Source of the DNA: Bacteroidia bacterium
Lineage (GTDB): Bacteria; Bacteroidota; Bacteroidia; Flavobacteriales; NORP286
DNA: 15,400 nt
Direction of reading: 5' to 3'
Assembly: GCA_016763665.1 (NCBI GenBank)
Contig: JAESTI010000085.1
Location: 1 to 15,400 of the forward strand
Positions within the stretch are counted from its first letter, which is position 1; every line of letters starts with the position of its first letter. Below, in pieces: positions 1-8,289 of this stretch. The notes below the pieces were generated by a model. That model searched no databases. It was not told where the DNA came from and saw nothing but the letters and a program-made list of their open reading frames with translations. A program made the translations under genes and the position numbers.

Positions 1-407
1 AGTACTTTACCACTGGATTCCACAGAAAGTTCATCACCACTCTTTGTTAATAGAGGTAGGTCCTGAAACACCATCCCTTTATTTTCCCATACTTCTGCAA
101 TTCTTTTGGAGCTTTCCTCTAAGTACTCTTTTGGATACAGTTGAAAAACTGAAAGTTCCATGAGTTCATCCAAAGTATACCCCAACATATCCGCAGAGGA
201 ATTATTAGCGGTGATAATATTTCCATTTACGATGTCAATTACCAGCATAGCATCATTTGATTCCTTGCAGATAATCTCGTACATTTTTTTTTCTTCATTC
301 AGAGTAGTCATCTCTGTACGGGAAATTTGCCTTTTTTTATAAAAGGTCAGAGATAAAATAATTAAGGAAAGGGTAATGATTGCCATGACAACAATAGTGA
401 TAGTCAT
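1..407 (-). CDS. Membrane-anchored PAS-domain sensor protein, C-terminus missing (cut by window edge)
   Basis: Reading leftward from an ATG at 407-405, the frame stays open to the left edge, giving 135 residues of an unfinished protein. Residues 3-22 form one hydrophobic helix, followed at once by a basic patch (YKKRQISR), so the rest should lie in the cytoplasm. A short charged linker (about 24-43) leads into a PAS domain from about residue 44: the stretch with NDAMLVID, an N-rich turn, then MLGYTLDEL is typical of PAS folds. PAS domains sense ligands, redox state or light and usually control a histidine kinase, cyclase or phosphatase module, but the output domain lies outside the window, so the protein class cannot be stated. 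Its ATG overlaps the stop of the redoxin gene (ATGA), so the two are almost certainly co-transcribed and translationally coupled. Confident about a PAS sensor; unsure about the output. Confidence 0.8.
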   Translation of the reverse strand, partial: MTITIVVMAIITLSLIILSLTFYKKRQISRTEMTTLNEEKKMYEIICKESNDAMLVIDIVNGNIITANNSSADMLGYTLDELMELSVFQLYPKEYLEESSKRIAEVWENKGMVFQDLPLLTKSGDELSVESSGKV

Positions 408-1393
408 ACTGAAACACTCGCTTTTAAAGAATCAAGAGCGGGGAAAATGCCTTCAGGACTTAATATTTCTCCGGGATTATCGGGACTGGAGGTGAATTTA
501 ATGATCCCCTCTAAATCTATTAAAAATGAGGCCGGAAGAGGAGATTTACCACCGGCATAGACAGTAGTTCCAGCGCCTGGGTCATCCATACTAATTGAAT
601 ATGCCTGAGCAACTTTTGTTTCTTCATCTGAAAGTACTTTGTATTCCAATTCCAGACGTTCCACCATTTCTCTATTTATTCCAACGGGGTCGGGCCCAAT
701 AGCCAATGCCATTACATTCTTTTCTGCAAAGCGCTTTCTTTCACGTTCATAGGTACGCAATTTTATGTGACACGCAGGGCACCAGTCACCCATTACAAAT
801 ATTAATAGTATGTTTTTCTTCCCAATTACATCATTAAGGTCAAAATCATTTCCATCTTGGTCGGGCAAAACAAAAGTGGGTGCTTTCTCTCCTGCCCTTA
901 TCATATTATTTTGAATAAATGCCTTTGATTTCTTAGCAACAGTAACCCCAGAGACAAAAAACATAATTCCCAGTGCTATATAAACTCCAGGGCTTACCCA
1001 TCCTATCCATGAACTACTTACTTCAATATTTGCATAAATATAAATTCCTATGGAAACCAATAAATAACTTAATTCCACCCAAGAATTAGTAAAATACCTA
1101 ATATACTTAACGAAATAATTCCTTGCCCATATCCCTATTGAAACCAAGATCATAAGTCCAGTTAAGATATAGCTTGATTGGCTCATATCATCAGTTAAAT
1201 ATCCAATGATGGCGCATTGAACAACAAACAATACATACTGCCACTTTCTTGTAAATTGAACCATGTCTTTCATTACTAAGAAAGGAGCTACAACAGTTAA
1301 TAGTACTCCTATAATTTGATAACCAAACTGAAAGTATAGAATTATTCCCGCTAGAGAGAGAATAGAAGCTACTATCGAAATTTTATACTTCAT
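404..1393 (-). CDS. Six-helix membrane protein with C-terminal redoxin (AhpC/TSA-like) domain, WCPAC active site
   Basis: I place the start at the ATG at 1393 (329 residues); an in-frame TTG directly before it could add one residue. The N-terminal half holds six hydrophobic helices, at about residues 4-20, 23-41, 52-66, 74-91, 105-121 and 129-151. The C-terminal half, from about 165, is a thioredoxin-fold peroxiredoxin-like domain: a GEKAPTFVLPDQDG opening, a strand (ILLIFVMGDW), then the redox motif WCPAC with cysteines near 205 and 208, and later PLPASFLIDLEG, which carries the cis-proline region. Basic residues sit in the loops after helices 2, 4 and 6 (KDMVQFTRK, ARNYFVKYIR, KKSKAF), so the positive-inside rule puts the redoxin domain in the cytoplasm. 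This differs from TlpA/ResA-type redoxins, which face the periplasm. It probably performs thiol-disulfide exchange or peroxide reduction; the substrate is unknown. It precedes and overlaps the PAS sensor gene. Confidence 0.85.
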   Translation of the reverse strand: MKYKISIVASILSLAGIILYFQFGYQIIGVLLTVVAPFLVMKDMVQFTRKWQYVLFVVQCAIIGYLTDDMSQSSYILTGLMILVSIGIWARNYFVKYIRYFTNSWVELSYLLVSIGIYIYANIEVSSSWIGWVSPGVYIALGIMFFVSGVTVAKKSKAFIQNNMIRAGEKAPTFVLPDQDGNDFDLNDVIGKKNILLIFVMGDWCPACHIKLRTYERERKRFAEKNVMALAIGPDPVGINREMVERLELEYKVLSDEETKVAQAYSISMDDPGAGTTVYAGGKSPLPASFLIDLEGIIKFTSSPDNPGEILSPEGIFPALDSLKASVSV

Positions 1394-1463
1394 CAACTGA
1401 GATTATATATTGACCAATTTAGCTAATTTCCTGATTAATTTTACAGCACTAAAATTTAACCCA

Positions 1464-1497
1464 TAAAAAAAAGCCTGAACAGAAATCTATTCAGGCT
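1464..1497 (-). terminator. Rho-independent terminator after the TPR gene
   Basis: A perfect 8-base-pair stem (AGCCTGAA at 1472-1479 with TTCAGGCT at 1490-1497) has a 10-base loop. Read on the minus strand it is followed by a run of T (the A-run at 1464-1472). It lies 22 bases beyond the TPR gene stop and should end the ferritin-gyrA-TPR transcript. The redoxin gene beyond it therefore needs its own promoter, which must lie between about 1394 and 1463; I could not identify a convincing one there. Confidence 0.85.
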
Positions 1498-1518
1498 CTT
1501 CCAGATAATCTTTTATTA

Positions 1519-2829
1519 TCAATTACTCAAGGCTTGCATTTTAGCTTTCATCTCTTTTGACTTATCATATTGCCCTAATCGCGCATACAATTGCTTTAGA
1601 GAACTTAAAGTATTGAAATCTTTATCATTTAATTCAAGAGCTTTTTCCAGATGTGGTAATGCATTTTTAAACTCTACTTCGAATTCTGCTTTTAATTTAT
1701 TAAATTTTCCTGGATCACTAACCTCATCTGCGGCTTTTACCATATCTACTGCTATGTTAAAATAAAGCGCTCCTAAATTATAAACTGCATCAAAATAATC
1801 AGGTTTATATTCAATAGCATTATGATAAGCTGCTGCAGCATCCTCTTTATTGCCAATGTTATCATTGGTAACTCCTAAAGCAAAATGTAATGTTGGATTA
1901 TTTGGTTCAAGAGCAACAGCTTCTTTTAGTTTACCAATTGCTTCCTTTTGTTTGCCTGCTGCTAAATAAATATTTAGTTCTTCAATAATTAACATGCTAT
2001 TAGCAGGATATTTTTTTCTTCCTGTTTCTATTACTTCAAGCGCTTTAGCCGTATCCTTTTCTGATTTATAGATATCACCCAATGTTCGATACAACTGTGG
2101 ATAATTTAGTGTTGAATTACTACTTCCTTCTAAATTATTAATATAATCTACCTTTCCATTTTTATCAATATTTATAGATTTATTCTTGTAAGTAAGAAGC
2201 TCCGAAGTTCCACTTTCGGTATTAGTTTCGTTGATTTTTTTTGGAGGCCCTAACACATTTATTACCTGTTCTTTTGTCATACCTATATAGATATTATCAT
2301 ACTTTATTAATAACCCATAATATTTCTTTGCGTTTTTCATATTTCCAAGCTTGTATGATGCAAAAGCTGCATTATACATAGCTTGCTTATCATCAGGTTT
2401 TACTTCAAGTGTTTTTCTAAAACACATTAAGCCTACCTTGTATTTCTTCTCTTTACAGTAAGTAACTCCCTTGTTATAGAACTGAACTCCAATCATTTCC
2501 AATCGCTTTTCACTATCTTCAGTATATCTTTTCTTAATGTCCTTTTCTATAGCATAATTAAATGCTTCATAGGCTTCTTCCAATGCATTTTCGGCTAACT
2601 TAGATATGTTGGTATCGTTATTTATTTGGTGATAGATCAATCCTCTATAATACCAAGTTTTAGCCATAGCTGATGAAGTCTCATTTTCAGAAGCTGCATC
2701 AATTGCAATTTTGGCTTTATCCCACTCATCATATTGCATGTAGTTCCATGCACTCACTACTTTTGATTTTTGGGCCCAAACTCCATTTGCGGCTGCAAAC
2801 ATCAATACCATTAAAACATATAGTTTCAT
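1519..2829 (-). CDS. Secreted or periplasmic TPR-repeat protein with an embedded BamE/SmpA-like segment
   Basis: A 436-residue protein with a signal peptide (hydrophobic core at about 4-16, likely cleavage after the A of GVWA, giving a mature N-terminal Gln), so it should be exported. No lipobox cysteine is present at the cleavage site. Helical TPR-type repeats occupy about 57-177 (for example around YNKGVTYCKEKKYKVGL) and 246-433 (LHFALGVTNDNIGNKEDA, YNLGALYFN). Between them, residues 178-233 break the pattern: IYIGMTKEQVINVLGPP followed by short beta-like strands resembles the BamE/SmpA fold. TPR proteins act as protein-binding scaffolds; BamE-like domains occur in envelope proteins. A role in envelope assembly or protein interaction is an inference. 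It starts 39 bases after the gyrA stop and is followed by a strong terminator, so it is the last gene of that transcript. Confidence 0.85.
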   Translation of the reverse strand: MKLYVLMVLMFAAANGVWAQKSKVVSAWNYMQYDEWDKAKIAIDAASENETSSAMAKTWYYRGLIYHQINNDTNISKLAENALEEAYEAFNYAIEKDIKKRYTEDSEKRLEMIGVQFYNKGVTYCKEKKYKVGLMCFRKTLEVKPDDKQAMYNAAFASYKLGNMKNAKKYYGLLIKYDNIYIGMTKEQVINVLGPPKKINETNTESGTSELLTYKNKSINIDKNGKVDYINNLEGSSNSTLNYPQLYRTLGDIYKSEKDTAKALEVIETGRKKYPANSMLIIEELNIYLAAGKQKEAIGKLKEAVALEPNNPTLHFALGVTNDNIGNKEDAAAAYHNAIEYKPDYFDAVYNLGALYFNIAVDMVKAADEVSDPGKFNKLKAEFEVEFKNALPHLEKALELNDKDFNTLSSLKQLYARLGQYDKSKEMKAKMQALSN

Positions 2830-2868
2830 ACTTGTATATTAATTAAGTAATAAATTCCTTTTATTGAA

Positions 2869-5481
2869 TTACTCCTCAGTTGGTTCTTCGGAATCAGTAT
2901 CGGCTTCGTCTACATCCTCATCCTCATTTTCAGGAGCATCTTCATTTGGGGCTGTCTTACTTGCCATTTCATGTGTACCGTTCATTTCAGGTTGATTGGA
3001 TTCACCTTCTTCTCCTTCTTCCTCTCCCATATCGGTTTCATGAAATTCAATTTTGGAAACTGCTGCGATCTCGTCATCTTCATTTAATTTGATTAACCTT
3101 ACTCCTTGCGTTGCTCTTCCCATAACCCGTAATCCTTCACATCCCATTCGTATTGCAATTCCTGATTTATTGATGATCATCAAGTCATCAGTATCGATAA
3201 CATCTTTTATAGCAACTAGTTTACCTGTTTTATCGGTTATATTGATGGTCTTCACTCCTTTGCCACCTCTATTGGTCATTCTATAATCTTCAACATCAGA
3301 GCGTTTGCCATAACCATGTTCAGATACTACTAAGACAGTACTGTTCTCTCTATGAACAGATACCATGCCAACCACTTCGTCTTTTTTATCTGCTAAAGTA
3401 ATTCCCCTCACTCCTGCTGCAGTTCTTCCCATTGGCCGAACCTTACTTTCATCAAACCTGATGGCTCTTCCAGATCTGTTAGCCAATAATACTTGACTTG
3501 TACCTGTGGTCATTTTCGCTTCTAATAGCTGATCTTTATCTCTAATGGTTATCGCGTAAATACCATTAATTCTTGGCTTAGAATACTGTCTAAGAGAAGT
3601 TTTCTTAACAACACCCTTTTTGGTACACATTAATATATAGTGATTATCCAAGTAATCTTCATCCGTTAAGGATTTTACTGCAATAAACGCCTTCACCTTA
3701 TCTTCCGGTGGAATATTTATCAAATTCTGAATGGCCCTGCCTTTGTGGATTCTACCACCCTCCGGTATTTGATGAACCTTTATCCAAAAACACCTGCCCT
3801 GCTCCGTAAAGAACAGCAGATAATTATGTGTAGTCGCTATGAACAAATGCTCTATAAAATCTTCGTCTCTTGTAGTACTACCTTTCGCACCTTTGCCACC
3901 CCTACCCTGTGTTCGGTAAGCTTCTGATAGGGTTCTTTTAATATAACCCATGTGAGAAATTGTAAGTACAACCTGCTCATCAGGAATAATATCTTCTATA
4001 TTGAAGTTGTCATCCGCGTAATACTCTATATCTGATCTTCTTTCATCTCCATATTGTTCTTTAATCTCCTTAAGATCATCTTTAAGAATATCCATTCTAA
4101 GTTCTTCATCTGACAGTACATCTCTTAAAAAGTTAATTGTCTGCTGAACTTCTTCGTATTCTTTCTTGATCTTGTCTCGTTCCAGTCCGGTTAATCTTTG
4201 AAGTCTCATTTCCAAAATTGCCTTGGCTTGCAAATCCGATAATTGGAAACTGGTCATCAATCCTTCCTTTGCCTCATCTGCATCTTTGGAAGCACGAATT
4301 AGTTTGATAACTGCATCAAGGTTGTCTAAGGCAATTAAATATCCTTCAAGAATATGTGCCCGTTTTTCAGCTTCTTCTAATTCATATTTGGATTTTCTAA
4401 CAAGAACATCGTGTCGGTGATCAACAAAGTGCTTGATAAGATCCTTAAGGTTGAGCTGTTGAGGTCTGCCTTTTACTAAGGCAATATTGTTGATATTGAA
4501 TGAATTTTGTAGATCTGTGTATTTAAATAGATTGTTTAAAACTATATTAGGAATAGCATCTCTTTTAAGTTCATATACTATTCTAAGTCCATCTTTATCT
4601 GATTCATCGCGGATATCAGAAATTCCTTCTATTTTTTTGTCGTTGATATAATCAGCAGTTTTAGCTATTAAAGTAGACTTGTTAACCTGATAAGGAATTT
4701 CGGTAACGATTATTTGAGTTCTACCATCTTTGTTTTCTTCTAAAGTTGTTTTAGCTCTAATTACTATTCTTCCTCTGCCTGTTTCAAATGCTTCTTTTAC
4801 TCCTGCATAGCCATAAATTGTTCCTCCTGTTGGAAAATCAGGCGCTTTAACAATTTTGGAAAGCTCTTCAATAGTAATATCATTGTTTTCAATATAACCA
4901 ATGGTAGCATCTACAATCTCGGATAGATTATGAGGAGCCATATTAGTCGCCATACCAACAGCAATACCTGAAGCTCCGTTAACTAATAAATTGGGAATTC
5001 TGGCCGGTAGAACCGTAGGTTCTTTAAGGGAATCATCAAAATTAAGTTGATATTCAACAGTATCTTTATTGATGTCGGCAAGCATTTCTTCTGCCATCTT
5101 TGTTAGCCTGGCTTCGGTATACCGCATTGCCGCAGGGGGGTCACCATCAATGGAGCCAAAGTTACCTTGTCCATCTACCATAGGGTATCGCACTGACCAA
5201 TGTTGTGCTAAACGAACCATAGAATCATAAACAGATGTATCACCATGAGGGTGATATTTACCTAATACTTCCCCTACAATCCTTGCTGATTTTTTATGTG
5301 GTTTTGCTGCAGCTAATCCTAAATCCAACATTCCATATAAAACTCTTCTGTGTACCGGTTTAAGGCCATCTCTCACATCAGGCAAAGCCCTTGATACAAT
5401 TACCGACATTGAATAATCAATGTAGGCAGTCTTCATCTGCTCTTCTATGCTAACCTGGATAATATTTTCTTCTCCTGCCAT
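2869..5481 (-). CDS. gyrA: DNA gyrase subunit A
   Basis: The breakage-reunion subunit of DNA gyrase, which with GyrB introduces negative supercoils using ATP. At 870 residues it has the usual full length. The N-terminal winged-helix region contains [16 protein letters not shown] and the quinolone-region stretch [15 protein letters not shown]; Thr82 and Asp86 match E. coli Ser83 and Asp87. The catalytic tyrosine is Tyr121, after Arg120 ([10 protein letters not shown]). A coiled-coil tower follows at about 365-480, and the six-bladed C-terminal pinwheel at about 500-812 opens with the GyrA box QGRGGKG (525-531), which marks gyrase rather than topoisomerase IV. A strongly acidic tail (about 813-870) ends the protein. 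It starts 46 bases after the ferritin stop with no terminator between, and probably shares its transcript. Confidence 0.98.
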   Translation of the reverse strand: MAGEENIIQVSIEEQMKTAYIDYSMSVIVSRALPDVRDGLKPVHRRVLYGMLDLGLAAAKPHKKSARIVGEVLGKYHPHGDTSVYDSMVRLAQHWSVRYPMVDGQGNFGSIDGDPPAAMRYTEARLTKMAEEMLADINKDTVEYQLNFDDSLKEPTVLPARIPNLLVNGASGIAVGMATNMAPHNLSEIVDATIGYIENNDITIEELSKIVKAPDFPTGGTIYGYAGVKEAFETGRGRIVIRAKTTLEENKDGRTQIIVTEIPYQVNKSTLIAKTADYINDKKIEGISDIRDESDKDGLRIVYELKRDAIPNIVLNNLFKYTDLQNSFNINNIALVKGRPQQLNLKDLIKHFVDHRHDVLVRKSKYELEEAEKRAHILEGYLIALDNLDAVIKLIRASKDADEAKEGLMTSFQLSDLQAKAILEMRLQRLTGLERDKIKKEYEEVQQTINFLRDVLSDEELRMDILKDDLKEIKEQYGDERRSDIEYYADDNFNIEDIIPDEQVVLTISHMGYIKRTLSEAYRTQGRGGKGAKGSTTRDEDFIEHLFIATTHNYLLFFTEQGRCFWIKVHQIPEGGRIHKGRAIQNLINIPPEDKVKAFIAVKSLTDEDYLDNHYILMCTKKGVVKKTSLRQYSKPRINGIYAITIRDKDQLLEAKMTTGTSQVLLANRSGRAIRFDESKVRPMGRTAAGVRGITLADKKDEVVGMVSVHRENSTVLVVSEHGYGKRSDVEDYRMTNRGGKGVKTINITDKTGKLVAIKDVIDTDDLMIINKSGIAIRMGCEGLRVMGRATQGVRLIKLNEDDEIAAVSKIEFHETDMGEEEGEEGESNQPEMNGTHEMASKTAPNEDAPENEDEDVDEADTDSEEPTEE

Positions 5482-5527
5482 AATCTATTCTTGTAATATT
5501 CTTAACCTTTTTCTTAACATTTATAGT

Positions 5528-6028
5528 TTATTCTGTCGTTGCTTTTCTATTTGAAAGATCTTTATCTAAAAGAAATAATGCACTCTTATTATTACCGATC
5601 ATATTTAACTGTTCCAATATTCGCTTTATCGAAGCTTCTTCTTCAACTTGTTCAGAAACGAACCATTGAAGAAATGTATGCGTTGCAAATTCATTATCTT
5701 TTAAAGACTGTTTAACTAAAGTATAAATGTCTTTAGAGTTTTGTTTTTCTTGTTTTAAGGTTTCTTCAAATGCATGTACTGTTGACTTGAACTTATCCGG
5801 AGGTTTAGCAATAGCAGGCATTTCAATTTTTGCATCCACGTCATGTAAATAATCAAATATTCTCATTGCATGTCCATGCTCTTCATCTGACTGCACTATA
5901 AAGAAGTTCGCGAATCCTTCAAGGCTCTGGTTTTCAAAGTATGAGCTAATGGACAAATATAGGTTGGATGCATACAACTCTTTCCCAAATTGTTCATTAA
6001 GCAGCGATGCCATTTTTTTGTTAATCAT
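5528..6028 (-). CDS. ftnA: Bacterial non-heme ferritin (FtnA type)
   Basis: An iron-storage protein that oxidises Fe(II) at a dinuclear ferroxidase centre and stores Fe(III) in a 24-subunit cytoplasmic shell. The 166 residues match E. coli FtnA in length, and the metal ligands fall at the same numbers: Glu17, Glu50 and His53 (SDEEHGH), Glu94, Gln127 and Glu130 (SEQVEEE). The methionine that would ligate heme in bacterioferritin is not apparent, so this is FtnA rather than Bfr. The ATG at 6028 gives a start (MINKKMASLLNEQ) that aligns with the family; a second Met at residue 6 is a less likely start. It is the first gene of the probable ferritin-gyrA-TPR transcript. Induction by iron or oxidative stress is known for the family, but no operator was identified here. 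Confidence 0.96.
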   Translation of the reverse strand: MINKKMASLLNEQFGKELYASNLYLSISSYFENQSLEGFANFFIVQSDEEHGHAMRIFDYLHDVDAKIEMPAIAKPPDKFKSTVHAFEETLKQEKQNSKDIYTLVKQSLKDNEFATHTFLQWFVSEQVEEEASIKRILEQLNMIGNNKSALFLLDKDLSNRKATTE

Positions 6029-6069
6029 AAGAGTATTTTCAATAGTAATTTATATTCGCTTAGAAGTAG

Positions 6070-6077
6070 CAAAAATA
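6070..6077 (-). promoter_or_regulatory. Possible -7 box of the ferritin promoter
   Basis: On the minus strand these bases read TATTTTTG, matching the Bacteroidota -7 pattern TAnnTTTG. The expected start would be about 35 bases upstream of the ferritin ATG. No TTG element was found at the proper distance upstream, so this rests on one short, AT-rich box and is weak. Confidence 0.35.
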
Positions 6078-6233
6078 AGCTATTATAGTGAATTATAAAA
6101 CCTAAAATCATTAATATTTCCACATTATTAATAGGGCTGCAAATGGCTGTATTTGACCAATATAATGGGACATAGAATACCAGAAAAGCTGCAGATGTTA
6201 ATAACCTACTTCGGTATGAAACTCCAACTTTTC

Positions 6234-6264
6234 TTGTTTTTAATTAAATCTTATATTATATTTG
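6234..6264 (+). promoter_or_regulatory. Probable rho promoter (Bacteroidota type)
   Basis: TTG at 6234-6236, a 20-base spacer and TATATTTG at 6257-6264 match both elements of the Bacteroidota primary-sigma promoter. The start would fall near 6271, leaving a leader of about 190 bases before rho. A long leader could allow Rho to control its own transcript, as it does in E. coli, but that is inference. Confidence 0.6.
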
Positions 6265-6458
6265 CATTATTCTTCCATTCTATTTGAATATTTCCAGTTT
6301 AATTTCTTTTATATAAAACACAATTTTTTATCAATTCCAACCTTGACCTGTGATGCTTATTGCATATTCAAGCAGTGTGATATATTCTATAAAATCAAAA
6401 AAATAACTACCTATATATATTCTGAATAAAAAATAAATCTTTAAAACGTGTAAATGTT

Positions 6459-8138
6459 ATGTATGATATTTTATCATTAAATGAAAAAGAACTAGATGAT
6501 TTGCAGTCTATTGCAAAAGAGTTAGAGATTGCAAAATTTGAAAAGCTAGAAAAACAGGATCTTGTTTATCAAATCCTTGATCAACAAGCACTCCAATCAA
6601 AATCCAAAGAAGCCAGCAAGCCTTCTGAAAAAAAGGCTCCCAGGACAAGAAAAAAGATTGCTGCCAGTAATGGTACAGCTACAAAAGTTGAACCCAAAGG
6701 AAAAAAAGCTGAAGAGGTTAAATCTGTGTCGGAAGATAAACTTACTAAGGAGAGTAAACCCGTAGCGGAAGAAACCCCTGCTGAAGATAGTAAACCTGTA
6801 GCAGAAGAAAAACCTGCTGAAGATAGTAAACCTGTAGCAGAAGAAAAACCTGCTGAAGCGAGTAAATCTGTAGCAGAAGAAAAACCTGCTGAAGAGAGCA
6901 AAGCTCAGGAATCAAAAAAAGTGGTTTCTGAAGATCGTTCTGACAGAAATTCAAATTATAAAAGATCAAATAATCCAAGAAGGGACAGGGATTCTAACAG
7001 TGGTTCTTCCAACAGTTATGATTTTGAAAGCGTAATTACCAGTGAAGGAGTATTGGAATTAATGCCTGATGGCTATGGATTTTTAAGATCATCGGATTAT
7101 CATTACCTCCCTTCACCTGATGATATTTACATTTCTCAATCTCAAATAAAATTATTTGGACTTAAAACGGGTGATACCGTTAAGGGATTTATTAGGCCAC
7201 CAAAGGAAGGTGAAAAATTCTTCCCGTTGGTTAGGATTGAGTCAATAAACGGAAAAGACCCGAGTGATGTTAGGGATAGAATACCTTTTGATCACTTGAC
7301 TCCTCTATTTCCTAATGAAAAATTAAATATTACTGACAACAAAGGAACTTTGTCTACAAGAATAATTGATATGTTCGCTCCTATTGGAAAAGGACAACGT
7401 GGACTAATTGTAGCACAACCCAAAACCGGTAAAACAGTTTTATTACAAGAAATTGCAAATGCAATTGCAGCGAATCATCCTGAAATCTATTTGATCATTC
7501 TTTTAGTAGATGAAAGGCCTGAAGAAGTTACCGATATGTCAAGGAATGTGGATGCAGAAGTAATTGCTTCCACATTTGATGAGCCTGCAGAAAAACACAC
7601 TAAAATTTCCAATATAGTTTTGGAAAAAGCCAAAAGGATGGTTGAGTGCGGTCATGATGTAGTAATATTATTGGATTCGATTACCAGGCTTGCAAGAGCT
7701 CACAATACAGTATCACCAGCATCTGGAAAAATACTATCTGGTGGAGTTGATTCAAATGCATTACATAAACCTAAGAGGTTTTTTGGTGCAGCTAGAAACA
7801 TCGAGAATGGTGGTTCATTGACAATTTTGGCTACAGCTCTAATTGATACTGGTTCAAGAATGGATGAAGTGATCTTTGAAGAATTTAAAGGAACCGGTAA
7901 TATGGAACTTCAGTTAGATAGAAAACTTTCTAACAAGCGCATGTTCCCAGCTATTGATGTTGTGTCTTCAGGTACCCGAAAAGAAGACAGGTTAATGGAA
8001 GCTGATGCACTGCAAAGAATATGGATATTAAGAAATCACTTAAGTGATATGAACCCTGTTGAATCAATGCAATTCTTACAAGACAGAATCAAAGGGACAA
8101 AATCAAATGAAGAATTTCTTATTTCAATGAATGGATAA
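6459..8138 (+). CDS. rho: Transcription termination factor Rho with a disordered, repeat-bearing insertion
   Basis: A hexameric RNA-dependent ATPase that binds nascent RNA and dislodges RNA polymerase. At 559 residues it is about 140 longer than E. coli Rho. Residues 1-43 form the helical Rho N-terminal domain. Residues 44-190 are a charged, low-complexity insertion rich in Lys, Glu, Pro and Ser, with four tandem 12-residue repeats at 99-146 and an Arg/Asn/Ser-rich end (about 160-186). The cold-shock-like primary RNA-binding domain lies at about 191-265 ([14 protein letters not shown]). The ATPase core has Walker A QPKTGKT (320-326), catalytic Glu352 (LVDERPEE), Walker B ending at Asp406 ([10 protein letters not shown]), the Q-loop SGGVD (427-431) and arginine finger Arg507 (SGTRKED), all intact. 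The ATG at 6459 gives the family N-terminus; an ATG at 6454 is out of frame. A terminator follows. Confidence 0.97.
   Translation: MYDILSLNEKELDDLQSIAKELEIAKFEKLEKQDLVYQILDQQALQSKSKEASKPSEKKAPRTRKKIAASNGTATKVEPKGKKAEEVKSVSEDKLTKESKPVAEETPAEDSKPVAEEKPAEDSKPVAEEKPAEASKSVAEEKPAEESKAQESKKVVSEDRSDRNSNYKRSNNPRRDRDSNSGSSNSYDFESVITSEGVLELMPDGYGFLRSSDYHYLPSPDDIYISQSQIKLFGLKTGDTVKGFIRPPKEGEKFFPLVRIESINGKDPSDVRDRIPFDHLTPLFPNEKLNITDNKGTLSTRIIDMFAPIGKGQRGLIVAQPKTGKTVLLQEIANAIAANHPEIYLIILLVDERPEEVTDMSRNVDAEVIASTFDEPAEKHTKISNIVLEKAKRMVECGHDVVILLDSITRLARAHNTVSPASGKILSGGVDSNALHKPKRFFGAARNIENGGSLTILATALIDTGSRMDEVIFEEFKGTGNMELQLDRKLSNKRMFPAIDVVSSGTRKEDRLMEADALQRIWILRNHLSDMNPVESMQFLQDRIKGTKSNEEFLISMNG
6753..6896 (+). 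repeat. Four tandem 36-base repeats inside rho
   Basis: Four in-frame copies of a 36-base unit start at 6753, 6789, 6825 and 6861. Each encodes a version of [12 protein letters not shown]. Copies 2 and 3 are almost identical at the DNA level, differing only in the last codon (gat versus gcg), which suggests recent duplication by slippage or unequal crossing-over. The unit is a multiple of three, so gain or loss of copies keeps the frame. Confidence 0.95.
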
Positions 8139-8157
8139 GATTTCTTTCTTACAAATT

Positions 8158-8186
8158 AAAAGCTCTCAGAAATGAGGGCTTTTTTT
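8158..8186 (+). terminator. Rho-independent terminator of the rho gene
   Basis: An 8-base-pair stem (8161-8168 with 8173-8180, one G-T pair) is closed by a GAAA tetraloop and followed by six T; three flanking A bases at 8158-8160 extend the stem into the T run. It sits 19 bases after the rho stop and separates rho from ftsK. Notably, the gene for Rho itself ends at an intrinsic terminator. Confidence 0.9.
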
Positions 8187-8253
8187 GTATAAGTCCCACA
8201 ATATCAACGTCTTTTTGTTGATAACTCATAATTAGACCAACCTAATACCGTTC

Positions 8254-8261
8254 TATATTTG
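8254..8261 (+). promoter_or_regulatory. Possible -7 box of the ftsK promoter
   Basis: TATATTTG matches TAnnTTTG, lying 28 bases before the ftsK ATG and after the rho terminator. No TTG was found about 20 bases upstream, so only half of the promoter pattern is present. A promoter is needed in this gap because of the terminator. Confidence 0.45.
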
Positions 8262-8289
8262 TATTAATAGGATATTAATTAGGCTAGTT

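Larger units (their letters stand above)
6029..6458. other. Divergent intergenic region between ferritin and rho (430 bases)
   Basis: This AT-rich gap separates the leftward ferritin gene from the rightward rho gene. It holds a promoter-like element toward rho near 6234-6264 and a lone -7-like box toward ferritin near 6070-6077. The rho promoter implies a leader of about 190 bases (about 6271-6458), long for this genome type, in which I found no convincing hairpin, riboswitch or upstream ORF with a ribosome-binding site. I see no tRNA or supported small gene in the gap. Confidence 0.6.

Noticed and set aside
1394..1396. TTG as start of the redoxin gene
   Set aside because: An ATG follows immediately; the TTG would add only one residue, so the ATG is preferred.
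5232..5250. Thr at the GyrA position equal to E. coli Ser83 as a quinolone-resistance mutation
   Set aside because: Ser-to-Thr keeps the hydroxyl needed for the water-metal bridge, and Asp86 is kept, so the site looks wild type.
4180..5481. Possibility that the GyrA-like gene is parC (topoisomerase IV)
   Set aside because: The full GyrA box QGRGGKG and a six-blade-length C-terminal domain identify gyrase; ParC lacks the box.
6165..6287. A 40-codon plus-strand ORF in the ferritin-rho gap, with a hydrophobic C-terminal half resembling a membrane or signal segment
   Set aside because: No ribosome-binding site, no recognised family, and the best rho promoter lies inside it. An AT-rich gap yields such hydrophobic frames by chance.
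6753..6896. 36-base repeats considered as a CRISPR array
   Set aside because: The copies are directly adjacent with no spacers and are in frame within rho.
6581..6901. Minus-strand 106-residue frame with repeated [12 protein letters not shown] units
   Set aside because: It is the mirror of the rho tandem repeats; the plus-strand frame has all Rho motifs, so this frame is a shadow.
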